Shown: piece after piece, positions 45,255 to 53,964 of the stretch | How the letters are laid out: each line of letters begins with the position of its first letter | Position numbering within the stretch: position 1 is the stretch's first letter | Assembly (NCBI RefSeq): GCF_009857435.1 | Contig: NZ_WWCK01000003.1 | Location: forward strand, 372,001-436,000 | DNA: 64,000 nucleotides | DNA from: Duganella rivi | Lineage (GTDB): Bacteria; Pseudomonadota; Gammaproteobacteria; Burkholderiales; Burkholderiaceae_D | Direction of reading: 5' to 3' | Program-made: the position numbers and the translations under genes | The notes under the pieces: generated by a model | The model's database searches: none | What the model was told of the DNA's origin: nothing | Seen by the model: the letters and a program-made list of their open reading frames with translations, nothing else

Positions 45255-46984
45255 TCTGGCCGGGGGGCGGTGGCCAGGAAGGCGTGGATTTGCGCCACCA
45301 CCGCCGCGCCTTCACCCACGGCCGCCGCTACCCGCTTGGTCGAACCGGCACGGACGTCGCCGATGGCAAATACGCCCGGGACGCTGGTCATCAGCGTCGA
45401 TTGCGCGCGGACGCTGCGCACGTAGTCTTGCTCGGCGTCGCCGGCCTCGCAGGGCGGAGCGCCGTCGACGTCGTCGCCGGTAACGATGAAGCCGTTGCGG
45501 TCGACAGCAACGCCGCAGCCTTCCAGCCAGCCGGTATTCGGGTCGGCGCCGATAAAGAGAAACAAGCGGCGCGTCTGGCAAGTGGATTCTTCGTTGCTGC
45601 GGGCGTCGCGGATACGCACTTGTTTCAACCCATCGTCATCCCCCGCGAGCCCGACGATCTCGGAATGGGTGTGCAATTCGATATTTGGATGGGCAGCGAT
45701 CCGTTCAATGAGATAGTTGGACATGGTTGATGACAGGCTGCCCTTGCGGATCAGGATATGCACCTTGGCCGCGTGCGCTGCGAGAAAGACCGCGGCCTGG
45801 CCTGCCGAGTTGCCGCCGCCGACCAGCACCACCTCTTCCTGTTTGCACAGCTGCGCCTCGACCGAGGAGGCCCAGAAGTACACGCCGCGCCCTTCAAATT
45901 GCTTGAGGCAATCGAGGGCAGGACGGCGGTAGCGGGCGCCGCACGACAGCACCACCGCGCGTGCTTTCAGCATGGTCAGGCTGCCGCACATTTCCACCTT
46001 TAAGGGATAGCTGTCGCAGATCAGCCTTCCGGCCGGGGCCGGGATGGCGATCTCGACGCCGAACTTTTCGGCTTGCACGTAAGCGCGGCCGGTCAGGCCG
46101 GCGCCGGAAATGCCGGTCGGGAAGCCCAGGTAGTTTTCGATGCGCGCGCTGGCGCCGGCCTGGCCGCCGTAGGCGCGCGTTTCCAGCACCAGCACCGACA
46201 GGCCCTCGGAACCGGCATACACGGCGGCGGCCAGCCCGGCCGGCCCGCCGCCGACGATAATCAAATCCCACACGGTGTCTTCGCTCATGTGCCTGAGCAT
46301 GCCGATGCAACGGCCGAGTTCCGGCACCGATGGATTTTTCCTGAGGCCGACGCCCGGGCAGATTACCAGCGGCCAGTCATCGGCGCCGGGCTTTTCGGCC
46401 GCGACCAGCGCTGCGGCTCGCTCGTCGGTCTGCGGATCAAGCACGGTGTAGGGATGGGAATTGGCGGTCAAGAAGCTTTGCAGTGCGTGGCTGCGCGCAT
46501 GGCCGGGCGGCCCGATGAGGACTGGGCCGCCTGAATTTTGCTCCATCAGCGCAACACTGCGCAGGATGAGCGAGCGTATCAACAGCGCGCCGAGGTCGGC
46601 GTGGGCGACCAGCAAGCCGCGCAGCGCTTCGGCCGACAACACGATAGCAGTCACGCGCCCGACAGCGACGCCGTCCGCCATCGATGGCCGATCCGACAGT
46701 TGACCAACCTCGCCGGTGTACTGGCCTTTTTGCAAGGTCACGATCAAGCCATCGGTGCTAAAACCATCGTTGCGGTAGACCGCGATGCGGCCTTCGACGA
46801 TGAACAGTGTGCCGGGCGGCACTTGGCCGGCCAGATAGATCCGCTCACCCGCCTCAAAGTGACGCTCTTGGCCAAAGCGGCGCACGTGGCGCATATCGGT
46901 TTCGCTGAGCACGGGATAGATCTGGGCACGGCGTTTTTCCAGCGCCTCGGTCGGGAGCGGGGGCTGCTCGGCAGGGTTGGTCAT
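45251..46984 (-). CDS. FAD-dependent thioredoxin-reductase-like protein with cyclic-nucleotide-binding domain
   Basis: 577 residues from ATG 46984 (an earlier TTG at 47005 is possible). An N-terminal cNMP-binding domain (GERIYLAGQVPPGTLFIVEG) leads to a thioredoxin-reductase-like region with FAD site DLIIVGGGPAGLAAAVYAG and NADPH site VVLVGGGNSAGQAAVFLA. The redox CxxC of true reductases is missing; at that place the sequence is YFWASSVEAQLC. It may transfer electrons to another partner or act as a sensor. Related annotated proteins respond to cyclic nucleotides. Confidence 0.9.
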   Translation of the reverse strand: MTNPAEQPPLPTEALEKRRAQIYPVLSETDMRHVRRFGQERHFEAGERIYLAGQVPPGTLFIVEGRIAVYRNDGFSTDGLIVTLQKGQYTGEVGQLSDRPSMADGVAVGRVTAIVLSAEALRGLLVAHADLGALLIRSLILRSVALMEQNSGGPVLIGPPGHARSHALQSFLTANSHPYTVLDPQTDERAAALVAAEKPGADDWPLVICPGVGLRKNPSVPELGRCIGMLRHMSEDTVWDLIIVGGGPAGLAAAVYAGSEGLSVLVLETRAYGGQAGASARIENYLGFPTGISGAGLTGRAYVQAEKFGVEIAIPAPAGRLICDSYPLKVEMCGSLTMLKARAVVLSCGARYRRPALDCLKQFEGRGVYFWASSVEAQLCKQEEVVLVGGGNSAGQAAVFLAAHAAKVHILIRKGSLSSTMSNYLIERIAAHPNIELHTHSEIVGLAGDDDGLKQVRIRDARSNEESTCQTRRLFLFIGADPNTGWLEGCGVAVDRNGFIVTGDDVDGAPPCEAGDAEQDYVRSVRAQSTLMTSVPGVFAIGDVRAGSTKRVAAAVGEGAAVVAQIHAFLATAPRPD

Positions 46985-47029
46985 GACGGGATACGCCTTA
47001 TGCAAGGTTTCCGGTGGTTCAGGCCTCGA

Positions 47030-47863
47030 TCAGCGCGCAACTCTGCGCTGCAATAGCAAGCGTACCAGAAAGCGCAGGCGATCTGGCTCCCAAGGCGTGA
47101 AACGCGGCAATTGATGCACATCGCTGCCCGCGTAGGCGACGCCGGGGACGGTGCTGAAGGCGGCCTCGAAGCCGGCCTCGCGCACCATCTCGACGTGGCG
47201 CTGGCGGTAGTCGGCGCCCGGCCGCCCGTTGGGATAGGCAAAGGTGGTGACAGGTGCTTGAATCAGGGCTTCCAGCACGGCCTTGCCTTGCCTGATGTCG
47301 GCCAGCGCCTCGTCGTCCGGCACGGCGGCCAGGATCGGGTGGCGATGCGTGTGCGCGCCGATGGTCATGCCGGCGGCGGCCAATGCCTGCACCTGGGCAG
47401 TGGTCATCATCAGGTCGCCATTGCGCGGCGGCGCCAGGGCGCGGGCGGCGCGCAGGCGGACTTCAAACGGCAGGTATTTGAGTTGCAGCAGCAACTGATC
47501 CAGGGCCTGCGGCGGCATGCCGCCGCGGCGGGCGTGGGCGATGACGTCGTCGTTCCACATTTGGCCGCCGTCGAGGTAGCCGCTGGCGATAAAAAAGGTG
47601 GCGTGCAAGCCGTGTTGTTGCAGGATGGGCAGGGCGCACGTGGCGTTGTCGGCATAGCCGTCGTCAAAGGTGATGATGGCGGCGCGCGGCGGCAGGCATT
47701 GCTGTTGCAGGCCGCGCAGCGCCGCGGCCATCGGCAGCACGTTAAAGCAGCGCTGGAGGATCGCCATGTGGCGGTCGAAGCGGCGCGCGTCCGGCAGGCT
47801 GGGCAGCAAGGGATCGGGCCGCGGCAGCACGCGGTGGTAGATCAGGATCGATAGCCGGTTCAT
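47030..47863 (-). CDS. Polysaccharide deacetylase (carbohydrate esterase 4)
   Basis: 277 residues from the ATG at 47863, which overlaps the O-ligase stop (ATGA). ITFDDGYADN is the metal-binding motif and GAHTHRHPIL the second His motif; FAYPNGRPG completes the set. ILIYHRVLPRPDPLLPS is the typical opening of exopolysaccharide-locus deacetylases. It removes N-acetyl groups from a polymer, probably the one made here. No signal peptide, so it acts on intermediates or is exported with another protein. Confidence 0.9.
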   Translation of the reverse strand: MNRLSILIYHRVLPRPDPLLPSLPDARRFDRHMAILQRCFNVLPMAAALRGLQQQCLPPRAAIITFDDGYADNATCALPILQQHGLHATFFIASGYLDGGQMWNDDVIAHARRGGMPPQALDQLLLQLKYLPFEVRLRAARALAPPRNGDLMMTTAQVQALAAAGMTIGAHTHRHPILAAVPDDEALADIRQGKAVLEALIQAPVTTFAYPNGRPGADYRQRHVEMVREAGFEAAFSTVPGVAYAGSDVHQLPRFTPWEPDRLRFLVRLLLQRRVAR

Positions 47864-49119
47864 GGCGGCGCCTCGGCGGTGCGGCGCGCCATTCGCTGCT
47901 CGGTCAGTGCGCGCAGGGCGACGACGGCGGCCATCAGGTAGTAGGGAACATCGAAATACAGCAAGCTCAAGAACGCGCCGCCGACCGCAAAGCCGATCAA
48001 GCTGGCCTGGATCATCTTGGCCAGATTGCTGGCCCATTGCAGTTCCGCGTCGTCGCGGCTGTGGCGCACCACGTAGGCGGCGGAGCGCCAGGTCAGCACG
48101 CCGACCAGCAGGTACAGGCCGAGGCCGACAAAGCCGTGCTCGCCCAGCGCCTGGAAGTAGATGCTGTGCGCGGCGTGCACGTCGGCGGGATTCGGCGCGT
48201 ACAAATAGAACACGGACGGCTCGGCAATCTCGAAGCCGCCGCCGAAGAAGCGGTCGCGCGCCAGGTTGTAAGCCATGTTCCAGGCGTTGATGCGGCCCAT
48301 GGCCGAGTTGTCGGCTTGGTAGTCGGCGATGCTGTCCATGCGCTCAGTCCAGCGTTCCGGCATGAAGAACAGGGCGAACGGAGCGAAGACGGCAATCAGC
48401 AAGGCGCCCAGCATTTTCTTGTGGCTCTTGAGCCACATCAGCGCCATCATGGCGGCAATCGCCAGCAGCGCGCCGCGCGAGTAGGAGCCGAGCGCGGCCA
48501 TGGCCGACAACAGCATCGCCACCGTCCAGCCGCGCTTGACCCAGCGCTTGTCGCTGCTCAGCTGCAGGTAGCGCATCAGCGGGATGGCGATGATGAGCGC
48601 CAGCGCGATCTCGTTATTGCCGCCGATGAAGGTGCCGGTCGGCCCCCACACCCGGTAGTTGCCGCCTTCGCGCACGGTGAAGATGCCGCCTTTCACGCCG
48701 TAAAAGCCAAGCGATAAGGCCAGCACCCAGATCATGCGGTGCACGTCCTCGCGGCTGCGGATCACCACCATGGTCACCAAGCTCATCAGCATGATTTTCA
48801 TGACTTTGCCCAGCTGGATCTGCGACGCGGCCGGGAAGATCGCAAACAAGGTGGTGACGTTCATCCACAACACCATGGCCAGCAAGGCGAAGGTGATGCC
48901 GCTGGCGGGCAAGGACTTGGGCGCGCGCGAGGTGGCCAAGCTGAAGATGGTGACCACGGCAATGATCTGGGCGAATGGGAAGGTGGTGGCGAAGCCCCAG
49001 CCTTGGGTATGCGGATTCATGACGCTGATCCAGATCCACATCAACACGCCGTTGACGGGGTTCTTGACGATCAGCGGCAGGCTGGCAAAGACAATCAGGG
49101 TAATCAGTAGGTCGCGCAT
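47860..49119 (-). CDS. O-antigen ligase-like protein, exosortase A system-associated (TIGR03097 type)
   Basis: 419 residues, with about ten hydrophobic helices. LGSYSRGALLAIAAMMALMW and the periplasmic segment with the conserved His (AHSIYFQALGEHGFVGLGLY) are characteristic of the O-antigen-ligase (Wzy_C) fold. TIGR03097 proteins are predicted to ligate polymer to protein in the PEP-CTERM pathway. Coupled to the deacetylase. The downstream neighbour is a truncated PrkA-like gene 90 bases upstream in transcription. Confidence 0.87.
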   Translation of the reverse strand: MRDLLITLIVFASLPLIVKNPVNGVLMWIWISVMNPHTQGWGFATTFPFAQIIAVVTIFSLATSRAPKSLPASGITFALLAMVLWMNVTTLFAIFPAASQIQLGKVMKIMLMSLVTMVVIRSREDVHRMIWVLALSLGFYGVKGGIFTVREGGNYRVWGPTGTFIGGNNEIALALIIAIPLMRYLQLSSDKRWVKRGWTVAMLLSAMAALGSYSRGALLAIAAMMALMWLKSHKKMLGALLIAVFAPFALFFMPERWTERMDSIADYQADNSAMGRINAWNMAYNLARDRFFGGGFEIAEPSVFYLYAPNPADVHAAHSIYFQALGEHGFVGLGLYLLVGVLTWRSAAYVVRHSRDDAELQWASNLAKMIQASLIGFAVGGAFLSLLYFDVPYYLMAAVVALRALTEQRMARRTAEAPP

Positions 49120-49209
49120 GGCAGTCGTTGATTTGGCTCAAGGATGCGTTTGAGCCCGTTAGTACACTGGCTTTTTGCTCCAACGATCTTAGACCAGGGG
49201 AGAGCGCGC

Positions 49210-50040
49210 CTACAAAAACTCGCGCTTCACCTTGAGGATTTCGATCATCTCCAGCACGCCGCGGCTGGCCGCGTACACCGTGCCAGACCACGACCACGCG
49301 CGCGGATCGCCTTCGTCGCCAAACTCGGCCACGCGCGCCAAGTCCACCGAGCCCACCAGGTCGGCAATATCGGCGGTGTTGGGATCGTGCGGCGCGTAGG
49401 TGCCGATGGCGCTGCGGCCGGCCTCCGAGATGAAGATGCGCTCCACCGGCATGCGCAGGAAATCGCCGCCCAGCTCATGCTCCAGCCGCGCGCGGCAGTG
49501 CGGGCACAGTTCGCCGCTGGCATCCACCCCGTAGCTCTCGCGGAAGCCGGCGCGCAGCGTGTGCGGCACCAGGTGCAGCGGCGACTCGCGCAACGGGCAG
49601 CCAGCGATGCCGTACATGGCGCCGGCGTCGGTGTAGCTGTATTCCTCCAGCCCGCGCTTGAGCCGGATTACCAGCGTCGACTTGCCGCCCGACGGCGGCC
49701 CCAGCAGCAACAGCAGGCGCCGCCCAACCTCGGAACCGGCCGCAGCCGCCTTGAAATAGTCAGCCACGCGGGCGAGGGCGTCGTCGATACCGAATAATTC
49801 GTCGGCAAACAGGCTGCAGCGCAGCTTGCCGTCGTCGCCATCGTTGCCGCTCCAGCGCAGCATGTCCCAGATGTATTGATGCGAACTGCGCGCCAGTTGC
49901 GCGGGCGCGGCGGGCAGTACTTGATCCATGAATTCGGCAAAACTGCCGCTCCAGTGCCCGGCGCTGTGCCGCTGCGTGAATGCGCGCAACTGGTCGCGGA
50001 ACTGTCCCTGTGATGCTGCCTGCTGCGCGCTATCGATCAT
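49210..50040 (-). CDS. PrkA-like serine kinase N-terminal fragment (truncated)
   Basis: 276 residues against about 630-650 for PrkA. The AAA part is present, with LLLLGPPSGGKSTLV (Walker A) and the Bacillus-type motifs ELCPHCRARLEHELGG, RIFISEAGRSAIGTYAPHDP and DIADLVGSVDLARV. It stops at VLEMIEILKVKREFL, where full PrkA continues with LLxLTQE and the rest of the AAA and kinase-like C-terminal parts. No remnant of the missing part lies in the 90 bases before the O-ligase gene. It is either a pseudogene or a short form used differently. Confidence 0.78.
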   Translation of the reverse strand: MIDSAQQAASQGQFRDQLRAFTQRHSAGHWSGSFAEFMDQVLPAAPAQLARSSHQYIWDMLRWSGNDGDDGKLRCSLFADELFGIDDALARVADYFKAAAAGSEVGRRLLLLLGPPSGGKSTLVIRLKRGLEEYSYTDAGAMYGIAGCPLRESPLHLVPHTLRAGFRESYGVDASGELCPHCRARLEHELGGDFLRMPVERIFISEAGRSAIGTYAPHDPNTADIADLVGSVDLARVAEFGDEGDPRAWSWSGTVYAASRGVLEMIEILKVKREFL

Positions 50041-50120
50041 TACCGGTCCTCCGAAAGATAGGAGTATCGGCGCTAGCGCAGCATGTTCAGATGATCTGCC
50101 TCAAACGAAAATGGGGAACT

Positions 50121-51029
50121 TTATGGTGCGTCGTCCCACGGCGTGCCGGCCAGCTCCTGAACGAGGAAATCGATCATCACCCGTACCTTGGCGCTCAGGT
50201 GGCGACGGCTCGGGTAGACGGCCAGCACGTCCATGTCCGGCATGTGATAGTCGGGCAACACGCGCTGCAGGCGGCCGGCGCGCAGGTCGGCGCCAACCAG
50301 GAAGGTCGGTTGCCAGATCACGCCCAAGCCACCGAGCGCGGCGGCCACCGCCGTGTCGCCGTTGTTGGTGCGCATGGTGTAGTTGACTTTGACCGCATGC
50401 GGCTGGCCGCTGGCGTCCAGCATCTGCCATTCATCGGCGGTGGCGGCGTAGCTGTAGCCGATGCAGGCGTGTTGCAGCAAATCGGCCGGCGTCAACGGCA
50501 TGCCGTGCTGCTGGATGTAGTCGGGCGAGGCGCACAGCACGTTGCGCGAGGTGGCCAGCTTGCGCGCCACGTTGGCGGCCGAACCGGCGCGCGAAATACG
50601 CACCGCCATGTCGTAACCTTCCTCCACGATGTCGACCACGCGGTCGATCAGTGAAACATCTAGTTGCACTTCCGGGTAAAGCCGCATGAACTTGGCCCAC
50701 AGCGGCGCCAGGTGGAGCACGCCAAAACTGAGCGGCGCATTGATGCGCAGCAGTCCGTGCGGTTGCAAGGTGGCGGTGGAAACGATGGCCTCGGCCTCCG
50801 CCACGTCGGCCAGGATCGACTTGGCGCGCTCATACAGCGCTTCGCCGCTGGACGTCAGCGACATCTTGCGCGAGCTGCGGTTGAGCAAGCGGGTTTGCAG
50901 GTGAGCTTCGAGATCGCTGATGTAGCGGGTGACATTGGCCGGCGAGGTATCCAGCGCCTCGGCGGCACGGGCGAAACCGTCGCGCTTGACGACTTCTACG
51001 AACACTTCCAGCGCGCGTAGACGGTCCAT
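50121..51029 (-). CDS. LysR-type transcriptional regulator
   Basis: 302 residues. The N-terminal helix-turn-helix is in LEVFVEVVKRDGFARAAEAL and TSPANVTRYISDLEAHL. The C-terminal effector domain (LLRINAPLSFGVLHLAPLW, ALGGLGVIWQPTFLV) is the CrgA-like subgroup, which often binds aromatic or aldehyde-type ligands. It ends 80 bases before the truncated PrkA gene on the same strand. No obvious target divergent from it. Confidence 0.93.
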   Translation of the reverse strand: MDRLRALEVFVEVVKRDGFARAAEALDTSPANVTRYISDLEAHLQTRLLNRSSRKMSLTSSGEALYERAKSILADVAEAEAIVSTATLQPHGLLRINAPLSFGVLHLAPLWAKFMRLYPEVQLDVSLIDRVVDIVEEGYDMAVRISRAGSAANVARKLATSRNVLCASPDYIQQHGMPLTPADLLQHACIGYSYAATADEWQMLDASGQPHAVKVNYTMRTNNGDTAVAAALGGLGVIWQPTFLVGADLRAGRLQRVLPDYHMPDMDVLAVYPSRRHLSAKVRVMIDFLVQELAGTPWDDAP

Positions 51030-51038
51030 TGCGCGGGC

Positions 51039-51473
51039 TTAGTGAGCGATGTAATTGGCGGTCGCAGCTTCTTTGATGACGCGGCCAGCGCTGATCGCGG
51101 CGCCGGAACTGCCGGCGCTGCTGGAAACACCACTCACGGCGCTGTCATGCGCCATGCCGACCAGGCCGACAGCCGCCTGGGCGTCACCGGCGCTCGCTGC
51201 GCGCTCAAACAATTCCATGGCTTCGCGGCGCTTGGCCGGATTGGAGAGGTAGCGCAGCGCCAATTCGCGCTGGGCCACTGGCGAGCCTTGATCGGCCCAT
51301 TCCTGCAGGCGGCGTTCGGCCGCAGGCTGGCCGGTCGGGCCGATTTGCATGGCGGCGGCTTCAATCACAGTCGGGGACGGAATTGCATCTTCCTGGGCCT
51401 GGCAGGCAATCAGGGCGCCGACGAGCACCAGCACCGACGATACCAATACACCAGACTTGTTGAATAATTCCAT
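51039..51473 (-). CDS. Exported protein with Sel1-like repeat
   Basis: 144 residues. Signal sequence with SVLVLVGALIACQAQ; the LIAC motif suggests a lipobox. RRLQEWADQGSPVAQRELALRYL and AMELFERAASAGDAQAAVGLVG look like one or two Sel1/TPR-type repeats. The tail is Ser/Gly/Ala-rich. A strong sigma-70 promoter sits upstream at 51525-51553. Function unknown; the LysR gene begins ten bases downstream and may be read from the same promoter. Confidence 0.68.
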   Translation of the reverse strand: MELFNKSGVLVSSVLVLVGALIACQAQEDAIPSPTVIEAAAMQIGPTGQPAAERRLQEWADQGSPVAQRELALRYLSNPAKRREAMELFERAASAGDAQAAVGLVGMAHDSAVSGVSSSAGSSGAAISAGRVIKEAATANYIAH

Positions 51474-51524
51474 AAATTAAATACCCTTGATTGAAGCCAT
51501 ACGCCGACCACGATGCGTTGCACC

Positions 51525-51553
51525 ATTATACTTGCGTTTCGGCAAATTGTCGA
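51525..51553 (-). promoter_or_regulatory. Strong sigma-70 promoter
   Basis: On the minus strand, TCGACA (51553-51548; five of six bases of TTGACA) is separated by exactly 17 bases from a perfect TATAAT (51530-51525). It drives the exported Sel1-like gene starting at 51473, giving a leader of about 45 bases. This is the best promoter match seen in the window. Confidence 0.75.
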
Positions 51554-51578
51554 ATACGCAATAACGTGCAATTTGAAA

Positions 51579-51611
51579 CCAGCAACTCTTGAAGCAAAGC
51601 TCAAGTGCTGG
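51579..51611 (-). terminator. Possible terminator of the Hpt gene
   Basis: CCAGCA at 51579-51584 pairs with TGCTGG at 51606-51611, and an inner CTTGA/TCAAG pair extends the hairpin. In the minus direction it is followed by TTTCAAATT, a weak U-tract. It lies in the nearly 300-base AT-rich gap 51474-51771 that also holds the promoter; I see nothing else there. Confidence 0.4.
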
Positions 51612-51771
51612 CGATATTAGCACGAAGAATTTATCTGTCCCGTATGGTAAGCGCTCATGGGGGTAACAATTGTAACCATTCGTTAATGAATAAAAAGCCA
51701 TGGCGAGGCGGCGCCGGCTGTGCAATGCAGCAAAGTCAGCACTTCATAAAACGTGAATGATGGGGAGAGGC

Positions 51772-52167
51772 TTACGCGCCTTGTGGAGCGTTGCGCTGCA
51801 GCCAGTCGCCGGCATCGCGCAATACCAGTTGGTACTCGGATTCCAGCGCGGCAAACAGGGAGGGGATGGTATCGGTGCTTTGCTCAGCAATGGCTTGTTC
51901 CAGCTTGAGGGACGCTGTCACCAGCCGCTTGGCGCCCAGCGTGCCGATCGAACCGCGCAGGCTATGGAAGATTTTTCCGGCGTCCGCGAGGCGGTGCTCA
52001 CGCAGCGCGGTGCTGGCCTGTTCAAACGGCGCCATGCCCGGCGCGCAAGCGTCGCGCACGATCTTGGAGATGATTTCCAGCGCCTTATCGTCGTTCCCCA
52101 TGTATTTCAGCAGGGGGGCGACCGAGAAAATATTCTCGTCGGCAGGCATTGGGATAGCGTCAGTCAT
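51772..52167 (-). CDS. Histidine phosphotransfer (Hpt) domain protein
   Basis: 131 residues, all helical. IFHSLRGSIGTLGAKRLV is the Hpt motif with the phosphate-accepting His. Hpt proteins relay phosphate between hybrid kinases and response regulators; no such partner is adjacent. The Anbu operon lies 60 bases upstream on the same strand, so read-through from it is possible. RBS-like GGAGCTACGC precedes the start. Confidence 0.85.
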   Translation of the reverse strand: MTDAIPMPADENIFSVAPLLKYMGNDDKALEIISKIVRDACAPGMAPFEQASTALREHRLADAGKIFHSLRGSIGTLGAKRLVTASLKLEQAIAEQSTDTIPSLFAALESEYQLVLRDAGDWLQRNAPQGA

Positions 52168-52226
52168 GCGTAGCTCCGGGGCAGGTTGTCTTTATCCTAT
52201 CATACGCCGCCGCAGCGCCAGGCTGA

Positions 52227-53102
52227 TTACTGTTGTCCGTCGTGAAATTGTTGCGACAGCGTTTGTAACGGCGAGCGCGATACCGCTGGTATAGCGACCC
52301 TGGGCGGTGGCGCCACTTTTACCGGCTTGCTGCCAGTGTTGGTGGAATGCAACACATTGCCGGCCACTTCGGGGGCGGCGTTCCATACCGGCGCATCCAG
52401 CCCCTCAAATACACTCTTGAGCTGGTGGCCCCAGGTGTTGCGGATCATCTGGAAGTACTCGTTGCGCTCATCGATGGTGACGAAGTGGGTGACAGCGAGG
52501 CTGTCGGCCTCGTACACCAGCAGATCGAGCGGCAGGCCGACCGAGACGTTGGAGCGCAGCGTCGAATCCATGGATATCAGCGCGCACTTGGCGGCGTCAT
52601 CGAGCGAGGTGGCGGGCGTCACCACGCGGTCGATGATGGGTTTGCCGTACTTGGCCTCGCCGATCTGGAAATAGGTGTTCTCGTCGTGCGATTCGATGAA
52701 ATTGCCGGCCGAGTAAATCTGGAACAGGCGGCAGCGCTCGCCATTGATCTGGCCGCCGAAGATGATGCTGACGTTGAATTCAATCCCAAACGCCGACAGC
52801 GACGCCGCATCGCGCTCGTGCACCTGCCGCACCGCTTCGCCCAAGAGCCGCGCCGCCTCGTACATATTGGGCGCGTTCCAGATGCTGTGGCCGTCCTCGG
52901 TTTTCAGTTCGGACACCAGCTGGCGAATCGATTGCGAAATCGACAGGTTGCCGGCAGTCATCATCACCATCATGCGGTCGCCGGGGATTTCAAACACGCT
53001 CAGCTTGCGGAACGTGCCGACCTGATCCACGCCCGCATTGGTGCGCGAATCCGATAAAAACACCAGCCCGGCATTCAGGCGCATGCCTACACAATAGGTC
53101 AT
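52227..53102 (-). CDS. Anbu-type proteasome homologue
   Basis: 291 residues. MTYCVGMRLNAGLVFLSDSR is the N-terminal pattern of the ancestral beta subunit (Anbu/BPH), with Thr2 as the presumed nucleophile after Met removal. VMMTAGNLSISQSIRQLVSE, the Asp/Lys-type active-site neighbourhood and the internal DLLVYEADSLAVTHF fit the NTN-hydrolase fold. The C-terminal 45 residues are extra. It is the last gene of the ATP-grasp, alpha-E, transglutaminase set typical of Anbu loci. Confidence 0.88.
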   Translation of the reverse strand: MTYCVGMRLNAGLVFLSDSRTNAGVDQVGTFRKLSVFEIPGDRMMVMMTAGNLSISQSIRQLVSELKTEDGHSIWNAPNMYEAARLLGEAVRQVHERDAASLSAFGIEFNVSIIFGGQINGERCRLFQIYSAGNFIESHDENTYFQIGEAKYGKPIIDRVVTPATSLDDAAKCALISMDSTLRSNVSVGLPLDLLVYEADSLAVTHFVTIDERNEYFQMIRNTWGHQLKSVFEGLDAPVWNAAPEVAGNVLHSTNTGSKPVKVAPPPRVAIPAVSRSPLQTLSQQFHDGQQ

Positions 53103-53144
53103 CGTTGTTCAGTATTGATTGAAAGTATCGTTATTTTACACGCG

Positions 53145-53948
53145 TCATTGCGGCACGATCTGTACGTCAACGCTCAGAGACTCGGTGCCGCCGCCGCGCC
53201 GCATGCCGCGCACCGGCGCCGCGCTGTCGTAATCGCGGCCGATGGCGATGCGGCAGTAGGCGTCGGTCATCAGCCGGGCGTGGGTGACATCGATGCTGAC
53301 CCAGCCGGTGTAATCCTTGTCTTGCACCCATGCATCCACCCAAGCGTGGCTGGCGGCGTGGTCGGAGGTTTCCGGGTCGATGTAGCCGGACACGTAGCGC
53401 GCCGGAATGCCGTGCGCGTGGCAGCAAGCCAGGAACAGGTGCGCATGATCCTGGCAAACCCCTTGCCCCAGCGCCAGCGCGGCGCTGGCCGTGGTATCGA
53501 CGGCGGTCGCACCGCTTTGATACCGAACCGCACCAAAGATGTGCTCGGCCAAGCACATCAACTCGTGCGTTGTGGCTTTGCCGTCCGGCAGGCAGGAGGC
53601 GGCCAGTTCCAGGATGCCGGGCGTGGCGGCCGTCAGCCGGGTTGGCACCGTGAAGATCAGCGGCGACAGGGTATCGCCGTTCTGCACGCGGCCGCGATCC
53701 GGCGTAGTGGTCTCCACCACGCCGTAGGCGACGATGGACAGCGCCTGGTGCGGTACGTCCATGGTCATCATGTGCGACAGGTTGCCGTAGGCGTCCGTGT
53801 AGGCGTGCACGTGGCCGGGCGTGGAAAGCTGCCAGGACAAGACGTGCTGCTGCGATTCCACGCGCGGCGTCAGGTGCAGTTGCTGGATGGTGTAGGCCAG
53901 CGGCAAGGTGTAGGTGTAGCGTGTTTCGTGCCGTATGGTCAGATGCAT
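53145..53948 (-). CDS. Transglutaminase-like cysteine peptidase of the Anbu operon
   Basis: 267 residues from ATG 53948, preceded by AAGGCGACG. The catalytic triad is visible: Cys in GQGVCQDHAHLF, His in SHAWVDAWV and Asp in SIDVTHARL. An N-terminal beta domain (IRHETRYTYTLPLAYTIQQL) is typical of the bacterial transglutaminase-like proteins with COG1305. In these operons it is predicted to cleave or form amide bonds in a small peptide. It lies 16 bases from the alpha-E gene. Confidence 0.9.
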   Translation of the reverse strand: MHLTIRHETRYTYTLPLAYTIQQLHLTPRVESQQHVLSWQLSTPGHVHAYTDAYGNLSHMMTMDVPHQALSIVAYGVVETTTPDRGRVQNGDTLSPLIFTVPTRLTAATPGILELAASCLPDGKATTHELMCLAEHIFGAVRYQSGATAVDTTASAALALGQGVCQDHAHLFLACCHAHGIPARYVSGYIDPETSDHAASHAWVDAWVQDKDYTGWVSIDVTHARLMTDAYCRIAIGRDYDSAAPVRGMRRGGGTESLSVDVQIVPQ

Positions 53949-53964
53949 TTGCGTCGCCTTTCGC

